Positions 1-11,621 of a DNA stretch of 64,000 bases are shown here, one piece after another; the first letter of the stretch is position 1, and each line of letters opens with the position of its first letter. Location of the stretch: NCBI RefSeq assembly GCF_021155765.1, contig NC_060116.1:5828001-5892000 (forward strand), written 5' to 3'. The notes beneath the pieces were generated by a model. That model did no database searches and was not told the origin of the DNA. It worked only from the letters and a program-made list of their open reading frames with translations. Both the position numbers and the translations under genes were made by a program. Origin of the DNA: Diprion similis. Lineage: Eukaryota > Arthropoda > Insecta > Hymenoptera > Diprionidae.

Positions 1-147
1 TGGTCAACAATGCTCCGTACTTTACGTGTATCGAATAATGTTGAGTTTCGTTAACAGCTTCAAGTATCTTCATCAAATCATCTTCGTGGTACTTTAAAAA
101 GTATTTCTCAAGCATTTTAACTGCTTACAGAGTTATTTCAAATCCCA

Positions 148-516
148 ATGGAAACAAATGAATCAACGATGAATCGAGGCAGAGCAAATAGGATTGGATT
201 TAATTCGGTCAACTTCAGTCGGGATCCGCAAGAGGCGCGGGAAACCAAACGCACGAACTTCAGATCGAAGCGATCGCGAAAAATTGACGATCGATGCAGT
301 GTGAAGACGGTCGAAGAACGCGTTTGTTTGGAAAAAAGTTGCTGTCTAGATTGTTTCATGTCTCTCATTTCTCTCTCTACCGGCTCTAATTCGAGTTCTG
401 ACGAAGAACAATCGTCAACACTCGCGATTCTTCGAGATATATCTGTGATTGACTATCAGACGGGAAACAAGAAACAAGAATTGCTCGAAGAGTTCGAGAA
501 GGCAGGCGGCGTGTGA
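148..516 (+). CDS. Uncertain ORF, 122 aa, unknown product
   Basis: An ATG-started open frame of 122 codons, with no family I recognise. The product is polar, basic in its first half (about residues 1-60) and serine/acid-rich in the middle, with a small cysteine cluster (CC..C) near residue 66. An acceptor-like ttacag ends at 130 just upstream, and in-frame TAA lies at 118-120. After the TGA at 514-516 the +1 frame stays open to a donor-like AG|gtatgc at 547/548, then continues in phase through an acceptor-like tttacag at 953 to a TAA at 1072. Further splice-like sites occur at 1082 (donor) and 1140 (acceptor), and AATAAA lies at 1615. Together these suggest a plus-strand spliced transcript, but the coding frame is not settled. 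It may be a partial gene cut by the window start, a noncoding RNA, or chance. Confidence 0.28.
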   Translation: METNESTMNRGRANRIGFNSVNFSRDPQEARETKRTNFRSKRSRKIDDRCSVKTVEERVCLEKSCCLDCFMSLISLSTGSNSSSDEEQSSTLAILRDISVIDYQTGNKKQELLEEFEKAGGV

Positions 517-652
517 AAACGTGGACTCTGCTGATTTTTACAACAAGGTATGCATTATTCGCAACATTCTTAAGAGGTTTTACTTTGTGCTTTATGTCGA
601 TGAAATATGGCTTCGGATGTATGTACGTATTTTTTGTTCATGTGGAATTTAC

Positions 653-870
653 ATCAGGCTGAAATTTGTAACGTTATTATTTTGACGATGTATCTTTGGA
701 AAAAGTCGTGATTTTGTCACTTACAAGCAACAAACTTACAACAAACCGTTAATACAACGTCGAAAAACTCAGATTTTGTTAATTCAACTTTTTCGGGTAT
801 TCTAAAGGTGAAAAATAAGATTTTTTGTTTCAACGGTTCCATAAGTTAACGTTACTAACTTCAGCCTCGT
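653..870. mobile_element. hAT-type MITE, copy 1
   Basis: The element begins ATCAGGCTGAAA and ends CTTCAGCCTCGT, so the termini are inverted repeats of about 22 bp ending in a TAACGTTA block. It is flanked by a perfect 8-bp direct repeat GAATTTAC at 645-652 and 871-878, the target-site length of hAT transposons. It has no coding capacity. Related copies lie at 11622-11846 and 26275-26480. Confidence 0.8.
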
Positions 871-1379
871 GAATTTACTGACTTGTCCAAAAACCTCATG
901 TCTTTATGTTGCTTTCATGGATGACTTTTTAATAGATTTTAAAATATTTACAGACCAATGGTCTTGCTGTGTTCAGTTACAACAAGATGCAAAACGAATG
1001 TTTCTGTGCTGTATTATACGATTCCGTGGAAAAGTTAGCAAGGATCAGCAGAGGTTACAATCCATCGCATGAAGTTTAATTGGTGAGTTTCTTGATTTGA
1101 ATTTTTTTTTTATCTATGTGTCGTTTCCTTTTTCTCTGCAGTGGGGTAGACGATTAACCAACATATGTCAGAATATTCAAGAAAAATATTCTCAACAGCC
1201 TTTATTCGTATTTACGAAATTACAATGTGGATATTGTGTGAATATTAAAGGAAGAGGAAAATGAATTTGAATTTATTACATATGAATAACGATGAATCCT
1301 AATGCGTGATTGCTGCAGCTTACTTAATTTATCTTGAAAAATAATTTTCAATTTGTGGTATTTCAACTAGCCATAATCC

Positions 1380-1434
1380 GCCTGAGCGTAGGCAAGCGTT
1401 TCACAAATGTACTTACGGTTGCCTGAACACAGGC
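1380..1434. repeat. Pair of GCCT-N6-AGGC mini-hairpins
   Basis: Two 14-bp hairpin motifs, GCCT-gagcgt-AGGC at 1380-1393 and GCCT-gaacac-AGGC at 1421-1434, lie 41 bp apart. The same motif recurs three times at 13699-13801 with 44-45 bp spacing. Function is unknown. Confidence 0.6.
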
Positions 1435-1853
1435 GATTCAAAACTGGCCCTGTGTTGCAAATTATGCTAGAACAATCAGAGTTGAAGTTCAGAGTCGTCC
1501 ATGTATCTGATTTTTATCTCTCTTATAATTTTTACGGATGATTCTTGAATTTTTCTATCTTGAATTATACAATCTTTACACAAGGGTAAACGTTCATAGC
1601 CTTGAATGAGATTGGAATAAAGCTAATTCTGGTACTCAGATACCCAAACATAATAGCAATCCATCGCTTGCGTGTAAAATAGCGTCATGTGATTTAATGT
1701 AACGCTTACACGTGAATACAATAATTTTCCCATATACGTGGACATGCATACCTGAACCATTATGTATGCAGCACAAAAGAGTAGTTTAATAAAATTGAAC
1801 CATTGCGAAGTCACCTGTAAACACACATCATTGCTCTCGATTGAGCGATGAAA

Positions 1854-2744
1854 TCAGGGTGCGGTAACGACGCATTCGCAGCAGAAGTTGACTGCCCGTT
1901 CTTCCCAGACCCATAACTCCCTCGGTTCGTCAGACGAGCTGGAATCGTCGATATTCGTCGGCGTCGAAGCGACGTTCAGAGACGGTGAGGGAATGCAGAC
2001 TCCGGTGTAGCGACGCAACATTTTCACTGTAAAAGACTTTGGCTTGCAGGTGTAAAAACCGTACCAGCAGTTGGTCTTCTCGCACTCTAAGATTCGCAAA
2101 AATCTTGGAAAATAATCGTTTCCCAGGTCGATCCATTCAACCTTAGCGTTGCATTGCCACGGTGTATTTTTTTTCACATGTCTGATTTCCCGGTTTCTAT
2201 CTTCCGACATGTTTTCCTCTGTATTCGGGTTGCTTGCAGGTAACTCCTCTTCGTATTTTATGTTCGAAAACTCGAAATCCCAAGCCGGGGCGTTACTGTA
2301 CACGGAATTGTACTCTTCGTCGACATAAAACGACGGTATTTTATCTGGAATCATGAATATTCACAAATCAAATTTCCAAGATCATCGAAGAGAAAACGGT
2401 CAAAGTCGAATCGTTAGTTGTGTGCGAAATTATGTCGGGGCCTTACTTATCTTTCGTTTCACGACTCCGGAAACTGTTGGCTCCGACTGAACGCTTTCTC
2501 TGGGATCAATGATGGACATGTACCTCGCATTGAACGCCGGCCCCAGAACGGTGCTCAGGATGGCCTCCGGGATGGTACGACATTGTTCGGGACCTTTAAC
2601 GTCTGCACTTAGTCCGACGTCAGTATCTCCGCTGTTATTCGAAAACTGGATTCCATCGCGTTTGATCGATGCTCCGAATACGGCAAAGCGCGTGTGATGC
2701 AAACACAACAAAAGCACCAACACAATGTCCAGCCTCAAGCCCAT
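1854..2744 (-). CDS. trk: Trunk, secreted cystine-knot ligand of Torso
   Basis: Two coding exons, 2447-2744 and 1854-2344, joined in phase (donor gtaagg, acceptor gattccag), give 262 aa. Residues 1-25 form a signal peptide with a leucine-rich core. An N-terminal block at residues 67-77 reads LGPAFNARYMS, a hallmark I associate with Trunk rather than PTTH. Residues 161-262 form the C-terminal domain with eight cysteines, the block WIDLGNDYFPRFLR, and ELWVWEERAVNFCCEC just before the stop. A KK pair at about residue 158 could be a processing site. In Drosophila, Trunk activates the Torso receptor tyrosine kinase at the egg poles. I chose the ATG at 2744 because upstream only a TTG extends the frame and the signal peptide follows at once. 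The next gene on this strand is tsg, 1.4 kb upstream. Function is assigned by family only. Confidence 0.92.
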
Positions 2745-2756
2745 CGTACTTGGCAA

Positions 2757-4173
2757 TAATCTATCGTCCGATTCTCAATTCAACTGTTTACTGGCAAGTT
2801 TCCTTCACCGCGTGTCCTCGGAGCACAATGTTTGCTTATCTATCTCCGGTTTCTTACAACCTACTTCGACACAGATTATTAGATGTTCACAGACTGCGTG
2901 ACGTTTGTCGTTTGGCAGGTACTCGTTGATTGTTCTGAGCTCAAAGGTTCGCGACTTATTTAGACCTGGATTTTTTGCCCCTTCTTCCCTCATTCTATCT
3001 ATGGTTTCAAGGTAAGAGGGAGAGGGTACGAGGGATTATTTCGACGGTTGTACAAAGTCGTAAAAGGTTTTCTAATAACTTTCCGTACTGCACCTGTATT
3101 AAACTTAGGTATCAACCCATGTACACCCAAGTTATTGTTGGAAATTAGGATTAGACAGTGATGTAGCGGGAAAAAGGTTTTCATTCCTCTGCTGTCCGTC
3201 AATTATTCTTATAATGACACATGACAACGATAGAGGATAATTGATAATTTATAGAGTAATGAAGACGGTGGTTTTCTTTTTTGTTTTTAATTTTTATTAT
3301 TTTTCTTATTTTAAAATAATATTTATACATTTATAATTAAGAATATGAATCTATATTTTTTTTTTTTTTTTTACCATCGTAAACGTCTGCATTCTGGACG
3401 TCTTTGTTAAGCGTTGTAGCATAGATACAGATAAATGTGCGAATACTTTGTTAGTATAACCGTAGGTGTATACATATAATATCGTTCTACGTGTACACGG
3501 TTTGGAAAAAAATTTTGGTAATTTCAGGTACCGCTCTATAAATAAACCTTACGAAGGGATAATATTATAATATTTGTTTATTAAAGTAGCGTGATGGATA
3601 AATTACTAGTTTAGAAGTATAACGAAACGTGCGTGTATTGTTAATAATTTGAGATACACATGTTACTAAATCGTTAAAATGCTTGAAAACTATCAATTAA
3701 CTCTACGCAGTGTATGATTATAACCAGACAATTGTATTCACATATATTATATCTATACATATACACAGTGATTTATACGTGTGAAACAATATTATTCGTA
3801 TAAAACGTTCGAGAAGAAGGTGAAGAAAAACACGCGAGCGCGTCAAAGTCGTTGTTTTTTTCTCGTAAAATTAAAAATATATCACAATTTCGAAACGAAC
3901 GATTTTCAGATATGGTACAATTATTGATGCACTATCGTCTTAACGATATATAAAATTAATTATCAAGGAACCTCGAGGGATGCGCCGCGTGTACCTCGGA
4001 CGCGATAATTATGATAAAAATTTTCTTCAATTCTACGAAATCCGAGTAGGTGTAAAATTAGAATCCGTCAAATTTCTAGGTCTAACTAATATTTTCTAGT
4101 CCAGAGACCCTCGAGGCTATATCATCAGGTCGTTAGTGAAGCGCGAACCTTTCCGGCTGCGGTATTAATATTC
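2757..4173. other. trunk 5' flank and tsg 3' flank, no gene seen
   Basis: AT-rich sequence between trunk and tsg. It should hold the trunk promoter and the tsg 3' UTR. Minus-strand AATAAA signals occur in the T-rich 3290-3310 stretch and at about 3577. I see no further coding sequence. Confidence 0.5.
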
Positions 4174-5197
4174 CTAATCCCGAATCTCCTCCAAAAGATA
4201 ATCCTCCAAGTTATCCTGGTCGTCGTCGTCATCCCCCTGCCCGTAGTCGTCGTACTCGTCATCCGCCACCCGATTAACCGTAGGACAAAGCCTGCACCGG
4301 GACTCGTTTATGCCGTAGTTTATACAGGTGTCGCCTACGCATTCGCAGCATCCGTCGTGAAACCACCTGTAGCTGGCTGCTCCCATGCTCTGGCACGTTG
4401 TCTGGCACTTGTTCCAGGAGTTGCATCGCGCTATGAAGGCAACCGTGCAATTCAGCGTCACGATTCTCGCGTTTCGAGGACCGGAGACGGTGCCCCGGTG
4501 CCTGGAGTCTTCGCCTGGATATGGAAAAGAGAATAAGAGAGAGAGAGAGAGAGAGAGAGAAGAAGAGCGAGAATTGGAATTAGAAGATTAGCCTAAAATT
4601 AAGTAAATAACGAGAACTATACGTAAATAATGCAGAGTTGACATAGTAAAAGACAGGGGGAAGGAGGGGGGGGGGGGGGGGGGGGGAGGGATAAGGCAGG
4701 AAGTGGATCTCGCTTACCGATGTGATACATAAACTCGGGCCTTGAGTCGAAGAGCGAGGCGTCAAAGTCGACCGGGAAGCTGAAGCTCGTCCACCTCTCC
4801 TGAGGATCGGGGTCCATGGTCAGAGCCTGGAAGAGTCCTGGAACCGGTTCGTCCAGTTCCTCGATGTGGGACTTTGCGCCGAGGGGATTCCGTGCCGTCG
4901 CGTTCGGCTTTGGACAGAGATCTTTCGGGGAAATAAGGGGACGGTTTTTCGTTCCATGAATGGAAGGTTGAAGGTATCCTTCGACTTACCGACGCACGAA
5001 CAGCACTCGTCGTAGAGGTAGCTCAGGCAGAAAAAGCACTCCTTGCAGCAGCTGCAAGTCTTCAAGTCGCACTTGCAGCTCTCAGTCAATAAACACTTGC
5101 TAACTATGCTGCCGCAAACCGCCTGGTTACAGGCACTTGTGGCTGCTACTAATGACACCAGCAAAACTGTCAAACGCGCAATAAATTCACGCGACAT
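4174..5197 (-). CDS. tsg: Twisted gastrulation, secreted BMP-binding protein
   Basis: Three exons, 4990-5197, 4718-4921 and 4174-4514, all joined in phase 1, give 250 aa. A signal peptide covers about residues 1-22. The N-terminal domain (residues 23-72) is dense in cysteine, with [19 protein letters not shown] and [12 protein letters not shown], and matches the Tsg N domain. The middle exon carries the conserved [16 protein letters not shown] and SFPVDFD blocks. The C-terminal domain (about residues 155-215) has [19 protein letters not shown] and CINYG. Tsg proteins bind BMPs together with Chordin/Sog and shape dorsoventral BMP activity outside the cell. The protein ends in an unusually acidic tail (residues 221-247, mostly D and E) beyond the last conserved cysteine. 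The ATG at 5197 begins the signal peptide directly. It lies in tandem with trunk and spätzle. Confidence 0.95.
4536..4562. repeat. (AG)n microsatellite in tsg intron 2
   Basis: About 13 AG units just 22 bases upstream, in gene orientation, of the tsg exon 3 acceptor at 4515-4516. Confidence 0.9.
4666..4686. repeat. G21 homopolymer in tsg intron 2
   Basis: A run of 21 G on the plus strand, so C on the transcribed sense strand. It begins 31 bases from the exon 2 donor. It could fold as G-quadruplex DNA and is prone to length errors in sequencing. Confidence 0.9.
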
Positions 5198-8100
5198 CTT
5201 TCCTACGCGCAGATTATTCGATTACTGTACTGTACATACCGTATACAAATTATTGTAACTCCCTTCGCTGTAACTTCGCCCACGCTTCTACGTATGGGTA
5301 ATGCACATGCTCTTACTGATACCTTCTTTTTTTTTTCTTTTTTTTTTCCTTTCTTTCTTTCTTTGTATGTATACTATCTCGTGCAGATATTATTACGTAT
5401 ACATGTATCTATATGTACACGTATGTGTGGGTGTTTGTGTCGTTGCGTGTATTATGTGCGCGGGTGTCGCACGCGTGTCTCCTCTTCGACGACAAGTTTT
5501 ACTTCATTGGCTCTGAGTTGATTTGTGTTTGGGTTATTTATACCTTCGCAAGTCATTCTCTTGTTCCTACAGGTAAGGACTGGGTGGGGTACTATCGGAG
5601 GGTGGGGGTGAGGATGAGGGCTCGGACGAGGAACGACCGATTTGTTAGCCTGTTGTATATTCTAATTTGCTGTAATTTCTAGATTTGGTTATACTCGACA
5701 TTCCTTGTTACAAATGGTTTCGCTTTCATATCATTAACGAAAATTATTTATTCGCACGGAGGGGAATAAGGATTGTTGGATCAACAGTGGCTAATTCTTA
5801 ATACTTGATGGGTGGGAAAGGAAATATTTTACTCGAGGAAATTAATTTTTTTCTTCAGCTAATCGAGTATTTTTAAAAATATTTTTATGTTTATTGTGCA
5901 GTAACAAAACAGTTTACATATACCGCAGAATTTCGCACAATTGCGATAATTTGATGTCAGTACGACGGTGAATTGATATTGAGGCCACCTTTTTCAAGTG
6001 AAAGAAATTTAAACAAACAAATTTAATGTTGCACCGACAAAAAAATGCATAAGCATTGAAAACTATAAACGATTTTCACTCAATTAACATAGCTGAGAGC
6101 TTCGGCGTGTAGAAAGAAACTTCTTCTTATTGTTAGATTAAGAAAAAAAAGGTTAATTAATCGATACGTATAGACAATCGTGTACAACACACCGGAATTC
6201 GCGGTAACATTTGCCAATAATCGAAGCATCGCTTGGTATAGAAAAGGCTTGAAAATATACGCCTTGACTTGAAAAATTTGCGCGATCTACATTCGATGCC
6301 TATTTAATAAACATCCAACACATCGACACAATTGTTATACGTACGCGTCGCTTTTCGCGAGCTGTCGAGCCCCTTTTTCTTGGAATACTCGTACCCGGGT
6401 AGTCGAAGGGCAGGCATAGAATTAACCCTCGTAAAACTATCTTCGATGATCCGAGGGATTAAAAGGGTAGCGGAGACAAAGCTCAGGTCAAGGGATAATG
6501 AAGGGTGCGAATAGGTCATCGGTCGCAAGTCTTTTGCGCAGCTGTGCCAATTGCAGGTATGTTGTATCAGAGTTGAAATCCTTGGAAAATGAATATTTGG
6601 AACAGCAAGAGTTGGATTTATTGGTTAATCCGCTTACCGATAGATCAAGGGATCCTGAGCTTTTCTACAGTTGTGCAATACGTTCATAATGCTTTGCCTA
6701 TAATTACTCAACGGATTTTGACAGAGCCTCATTTGTGTGGATTTTAATACACCGGTCGTTGACAGGTGAGGGTCTAATTCATTTCAAATATCGACTCGTC
6801 CTTCATCCGGGATTAGGAATAAACATCGCGCGGTGAGAGAGGCTTTTCGTTTGTCAGGAATTTGAACCTTTGTGTGTACATTGGGTCTTCAAAGGCACGG
6901 TCGAAATTTGAAACTCGAATTTCCTGCTTTCAAAATTATTTTTTACTGATAACGGTTTCGAACGTTTGACTTAGACAGCTTCTGGTCCATAAAGTAAAGA
7001 CTTTGAGAAGTAATCCAGATTTTTTCACATCATTTCAAATCCTAGAAAACTTTGAAAATCGGACTGTTTCTTAAAAGACACAGTGTACACAACGCTTCTC
7101 GGAAAGTATAGTTAGGAACGAACCTTATACTCATTATACTCATACTCAAATCCCACATCAATCTTATACTCATTGTTAATATCCATCATTAATAATAAGA
7201 TCAATTAGCCTTCGATCGTTATGTCGGAAAATTCTGATTCTTCTTAAATCATTTATCACTTATCACGTGGTCGACAGACTTCCACGATTTTTTTTTAACA
7301 CAATCAGTAAGCACGAAGGATTTATCCGTTTTCCCTCTTGGCTAAGTAAAATTGATTCGATCAATTCCGGTGAATTCTCTTTCCTTTGAGGTACTTCGTG
7401 TGCCAAGTACCTGAAAATATATTCAATCTGCACACCAATATTTGGCCATGCCGTTCAGGAATAATTGCAAACAATTCGCTCTCGAGTATCAGGCTATTTG
7501 CAGGATCGCGTGGTAGGCATAATGTGCACAAAAACGTACAGCATCGATGCGGTGGATACATTTTATTACATACGTACATAATTATTTAAATACAATTGCG
7601 ATATTGTACTATGTTTTTCTGTTATAGGCTACGCGCGATATGTAACTAAATATATTTTTGTAAGCTAAAAAAAAGTAGTGTAAGTGAAAGGCGTAAAAAT
7701 CCTTGCAGACGGTCGGACCAGCCAAGCTCATTCGATAAGTTCATTAATTGAATACCCGATACGCGCAGCATTAAGCAGTTCAGGCTAATTACTTGAAATT
7801 GCAATGGTCCTGACAATCTTAAAATCTACCATCATCATCATCGTTATGTTTATGATAATTATTATCACTATATTACCTATCTCTTACATCTATTATTTCT
7901 TCACTATCGTCTGTGCTTGTCGGACTGATTTTCACATTGAAAATTCATCCAATACTTTACGTACGTTGTATAATATAAAGTACAATACGAGTCACATTAT
8001 TTTTTGGTTCATCCAAGCAAAGCGCCCATTAACGATATAATTTGCTCGTTTCACGATCGAGTAAAAACCAAGCAACGCGCTAGTCTCTTCTGTATTCTCC

Positions 8101-8366
8101 AAAGAGCGCATGAAACGATGAATTTTGAATACATCGTCAAGGAACAAACTTTTATCACGTATCGCCGTGTTACTTTCCAACGAACTTCCTTACCAATTAC
8201 CTATAATTTCACCGAGAAATCCTAACTCCGACTTATAATTTATCCTTAGTACGGGTGAAAATCTGCGAAGCCATTATCTTCACGAATGGCTCGTTAATTT
8301 GCTAGTATCGTCCACTGATTATCGACCAGAATTTTTCCACGTCGGTACTGCAGTAGGTAATCGGTT
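5198..8366. other. tsg 5' flank and spätzle 3' flank, no gene seen
   Basis: AT-rich sequence of 3.2 kb with short pyrimidine tracts (5329-5365), GTAT-type repeats (5390-5450) and a degenerate ttatactcat repeat near 7124-7170. Short open frames occur on both strands, but none has a recognisable domain or coding flavour. Confidence 0.5.
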
Positions 8367-10791
8367 TTACGTCGGATTAAACTGGGTCTCGATCCTCATC
8401 CTGGCGTAAGGGGATTCCAATTTTACGTGACAACAGCAACTCGAAGGAAGCTTGAACAAGTCCCGAATCGCCGTGCCGTTTTCACTAATCGCAGCCAGTT
8501 GCCGGTAGATGTATTTCTGCTTGCACATCGTCTTGTATCCGGTCGCGAATCCACCGATTACCGAACATTCTCCCTCGGGCGATCTGGACAATGGTTAAGA
8601 GCCAATGAATCACTGCATCGCGAGCCTTTTCGCCCATCAACAATAGAGAATTGATCATTGCACGCGTCTTAATACTTACCGGCATGTCTCGATCCGAACT
8701 CCCTGTCTAAAGCCTTCCTGGTTCACAATGAACAGCCAATTGTTATCCTTGTTCTGAGCAGCCGTGGGGAAGATGAGCCGCTCCTGGATGATAAATTATA
8801 ATTAGGTTAATTAGCGTGTTCATCGAAAAACTCGGGTACTCATAAGACGCACAATTTGTGGCCAATAGTACCATTTTTGCCTATGTTTTTGCAAAATGCA
8901 GTATTTCTTGAATCGACCTTTCATCTCTTCAATTTATACTCCATTCCTGACCAAATTATTTTGACCGACTTTGACAAAGATTTGGACTGAAAAATTCGAT
9001 ACGCTTTATTTTTAAACCAACCAACTTTGCCATAACTTTTACGTCTACCAGGCGGAGAAAAATTTGACACCTACCGTCGTAACGCAAAGAGCAGTGCTGT
9101 CGTCTCTGTTGAATCTCTCGGCGATATCGTCGACCTGCGAATTATTTTTTTCCAATTACTGCCCGTCTCTTTTACGTGATTAACAGAAAAGGATGAGGAG
9201 GAGGGAGAAATCTCACCATGTCTACTACGGCAAGATACTTGAGATCGTTTTGCCGCTTTATCAAGTTGCTGACGTAGTTCTCTGGGTAGGAATCCGTCTT
9301 CTCGCAGAATGTTTCATCTCTGCATGCAGGATCTGGTCCAGGTTTGAAAGTTTTTAGCACAGGCGACGATTCGTCGTCGGGAAAAACTATATCGCCGGTC
9401 GATGATCCGTCACGTCCTGAAGACAGAGAGATACGTCAGAGGGATCCTTGCACTCTATGCCTACGCTTTTCATGCACTCTATGCTATGGTTTTGAAAAAG
9501 AAGAAAAAACATGGGGAAAGCGATTTACTCACCGGTGTCTCGATTCGTCTCTGCATTTATTTCGCTCAGCAATTGCCAACGGTGTTCTGTTCTCGGAAGG
9601 ACGTATTCGTCGTGCTTGTCGAAGGACCTGGACACTGTCGCCGAAGGCATCGATACGCTCATTTCGAAGAGCTGAAACAGCAAGTTTTGTACGTAAGGAT
9701 AGATGCACTTTTCTCGGCTGTTTTTTGATAGGAAAAATGATGCCCAAAATTCCGAGTATTTAGTATTTGAGTAAAACTTGTTATCCTCGATAACGAGGTG
9801 AAGCTAACGTCAAATCGACGCGTCGCGACGTTGAAATTGGGATATTATAGAAATGCTTGGAGAGAAAGAGGGAGAACTGAGAAGAAAGATATTCAGGCGA
9901 GCTTGAAATATATTCGTGTGAAAGGCGAACGGCGAACAGTTATGGGAATTACTCGAATGCCAGATAGCATCAGCAATCGCCAAGGCCACAGCCGAGGGTA
10001 AACAGTTCGTAACTATATTTATATTTGGAGTTAATGGTCAAAGATGGTCCCGTAAAGGCGCTATCGGAACCTCCGAATTCGTTAAATTCCGCGTGATAAT
10101 AAATATCGATAGAACGTCACCAAACACCGAGAAAAGAGTTTATTTATTATTTACAAACGTATATTTAGATGTGGAGAAATAAATGTTTTTTTATTATCAT
10201 CAAGTTTTAACTGCGGGCCAAGTAATGACCGATAGAACTCTGTTAATATGGTTAATACGTCACGATTTTGGTTCAACTACACAAATTTGATAATGATGAT
10301 GAAACTTTGCCTTCGCCATATACAAATATACGTTTGTTATCAGTAAATAAACTCTTTTTTTAGTTTAGAGAAATGTTTATCATTTTCCTCTCGGTTTGCA
10401 CACAGCAGCTTGTATTGATATTTCCAATTATTCCAACGTTCCGAGTGACGCCGAGAGAATCTCGCCTTGTTTGCTTCGCTTCTACGTCAACGATTCTGCA
10501 ACCTGTACCTAGAACCCCGTTGCAGAAGGTGGCAACCATCGTTACGTAATGTAATGACTCGTAAACACGTCATTTAAAGTACACGGAGATAAACTTTGGG
10601 CAAAAAACATTCCGTTTAAGACAAGTCTGAGAGAGGCGAAATGTCGGTTAACCCTGACTATTAGAAAAACCACTCACCACGGTGGTGAAAATTAATCCGA
10701 CTGTAACCAGGTTACGAGGCAGTTGATCAAGCGGCGAAATCCGCCTGCCGGGGGATTCCCGTCGACTGACGGTTCTGCTCGTTAACGTCAT
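8367..10791 (-). CDS. spz: Spätzle, cystine-knot ligand of Toll
   Basis: Six exons give 277 aa: 10678-10791, 9533-9671, 9217-9416, 9075-9134, 8680-8783 and 8367-8583. All splice sites are GT-AG and phases agree. The knot domain spans about residues 160-260, with seven cysteines at 168, 205, 212, 226 and 255-257, the Spätzle number. Diagnostic blocks are ERLIFPTAAQNKDNNW, FRQGVRIETC, CKQKYIYRQL and LFKLPSSCCC. The prodomain has a second paired-cysteine region with YPENYVSNLI (residues 128-137). In the family, a serine protease cleaves the proprotein and the dimer activates Toll in dorsoventral patterning or immunity. Exon 1 is inferred. It supplies the only in-frame ATG (10791), with an in-frame TGA 18 bases upstream. 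Its hydrophobic stretch (residues 27-39) continues across the junction into exon 2. Which of the several insect spz paralogues this is remains open; classical spz fits best. Confidence 0.9.
10751..10760. promoter_or_regulatory. kappaB-like motif GGGGATTCCC in spz exon 1
   Basis: This palindrome-like decamer fits the NF-kappaB/Dorsal consensus GGGRNNYYCC exactly. It lies inside the first coding exon of spätzle, the ligand of the pathway that ends in Dorsal/Dif/Relish. One short site can arise by chance, so a regulatory role is only an inference. Confidence 0.3.
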
Positions 10792-11621
10792 CGCACTAGC
10801 GCGGTTTCAGCTAGCGATTCGCTTATTCGCGAGTTAGATCAGCGCGCCACTTCGTCTGAATGGTAAATAAAATCACAATGAATCGGGAATTAAACCTTGC
10901 TAATTTGTGGCAGCTTCACTGACTGGTCACTGACTTCCGGTAAATAAATAATTATACCGCAGAGGTATTTTCACAGCGAGGAGACGCGGCCGGTATCGTT
11001 CCTCTAACAGGTTGCACTTGATTAAACCGGCGGCAACCTTCTTTCGTGTATTTATGACCAGTCGGGTTACTCGCCAATACCGCTGAGAGGAAGGGGAAAG
11101 GGGTTGAGTCGCAAGTGGGGCGAAGGGATTGGGACAATTGGCAAGTGCACGATGCGTTTAGGCCGTTGCAGACCTGTAGGGGAAAGGTCGTTGGAAAAGG
11201 TTAGTACAATGGTAAAATGTCTACCGAATGCTGAGTCGTTGATAGAAGCGATGACATGCCTCAGATTTCTTGAGATTTAAGATTGTGCCTACCGATGCGA
11301 ATTCAGGAGCAACATCGACGTACGACAATTTAGGTTCGACTAAAATTTAGTCAGCCATTAAAAAGATGGGCTAATATTTTGTAAATTTAACTGATCTTTG
11401 TAGTCACTTTGCGTAGTCGTGATTTTATTTTTTATGAATTTTACAATAAGATATAGTCGTATCTTGAGTATTTATCAAGTAATTATATTCGTGAGTTGTT
11501 TGTATCTCTATAAAACTTATAAAAATAGAATATACGGGAATTAGTAACAAAAGATTAGACATTGATGTTTCGTTTCAAATCGCTTTTAAAGGTTAATGAT
11601 CAAAGGTTCAATCTGTAATGA

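Noticed and set aside
148-1072. Ornithine decarboxylase antizyme with +1 frameshift
   Set aside because: The geometry (ORF plus +1 continuation) is similar, but the stop context is not the antizyme type and the downstream frame lacks the antizyme domain.
4580-4817. Proline-rich minus frames across the G21 tract
   Set aside because: The part up to 4718 is tsg exon 2; the rest is intron read through the homopolymer.
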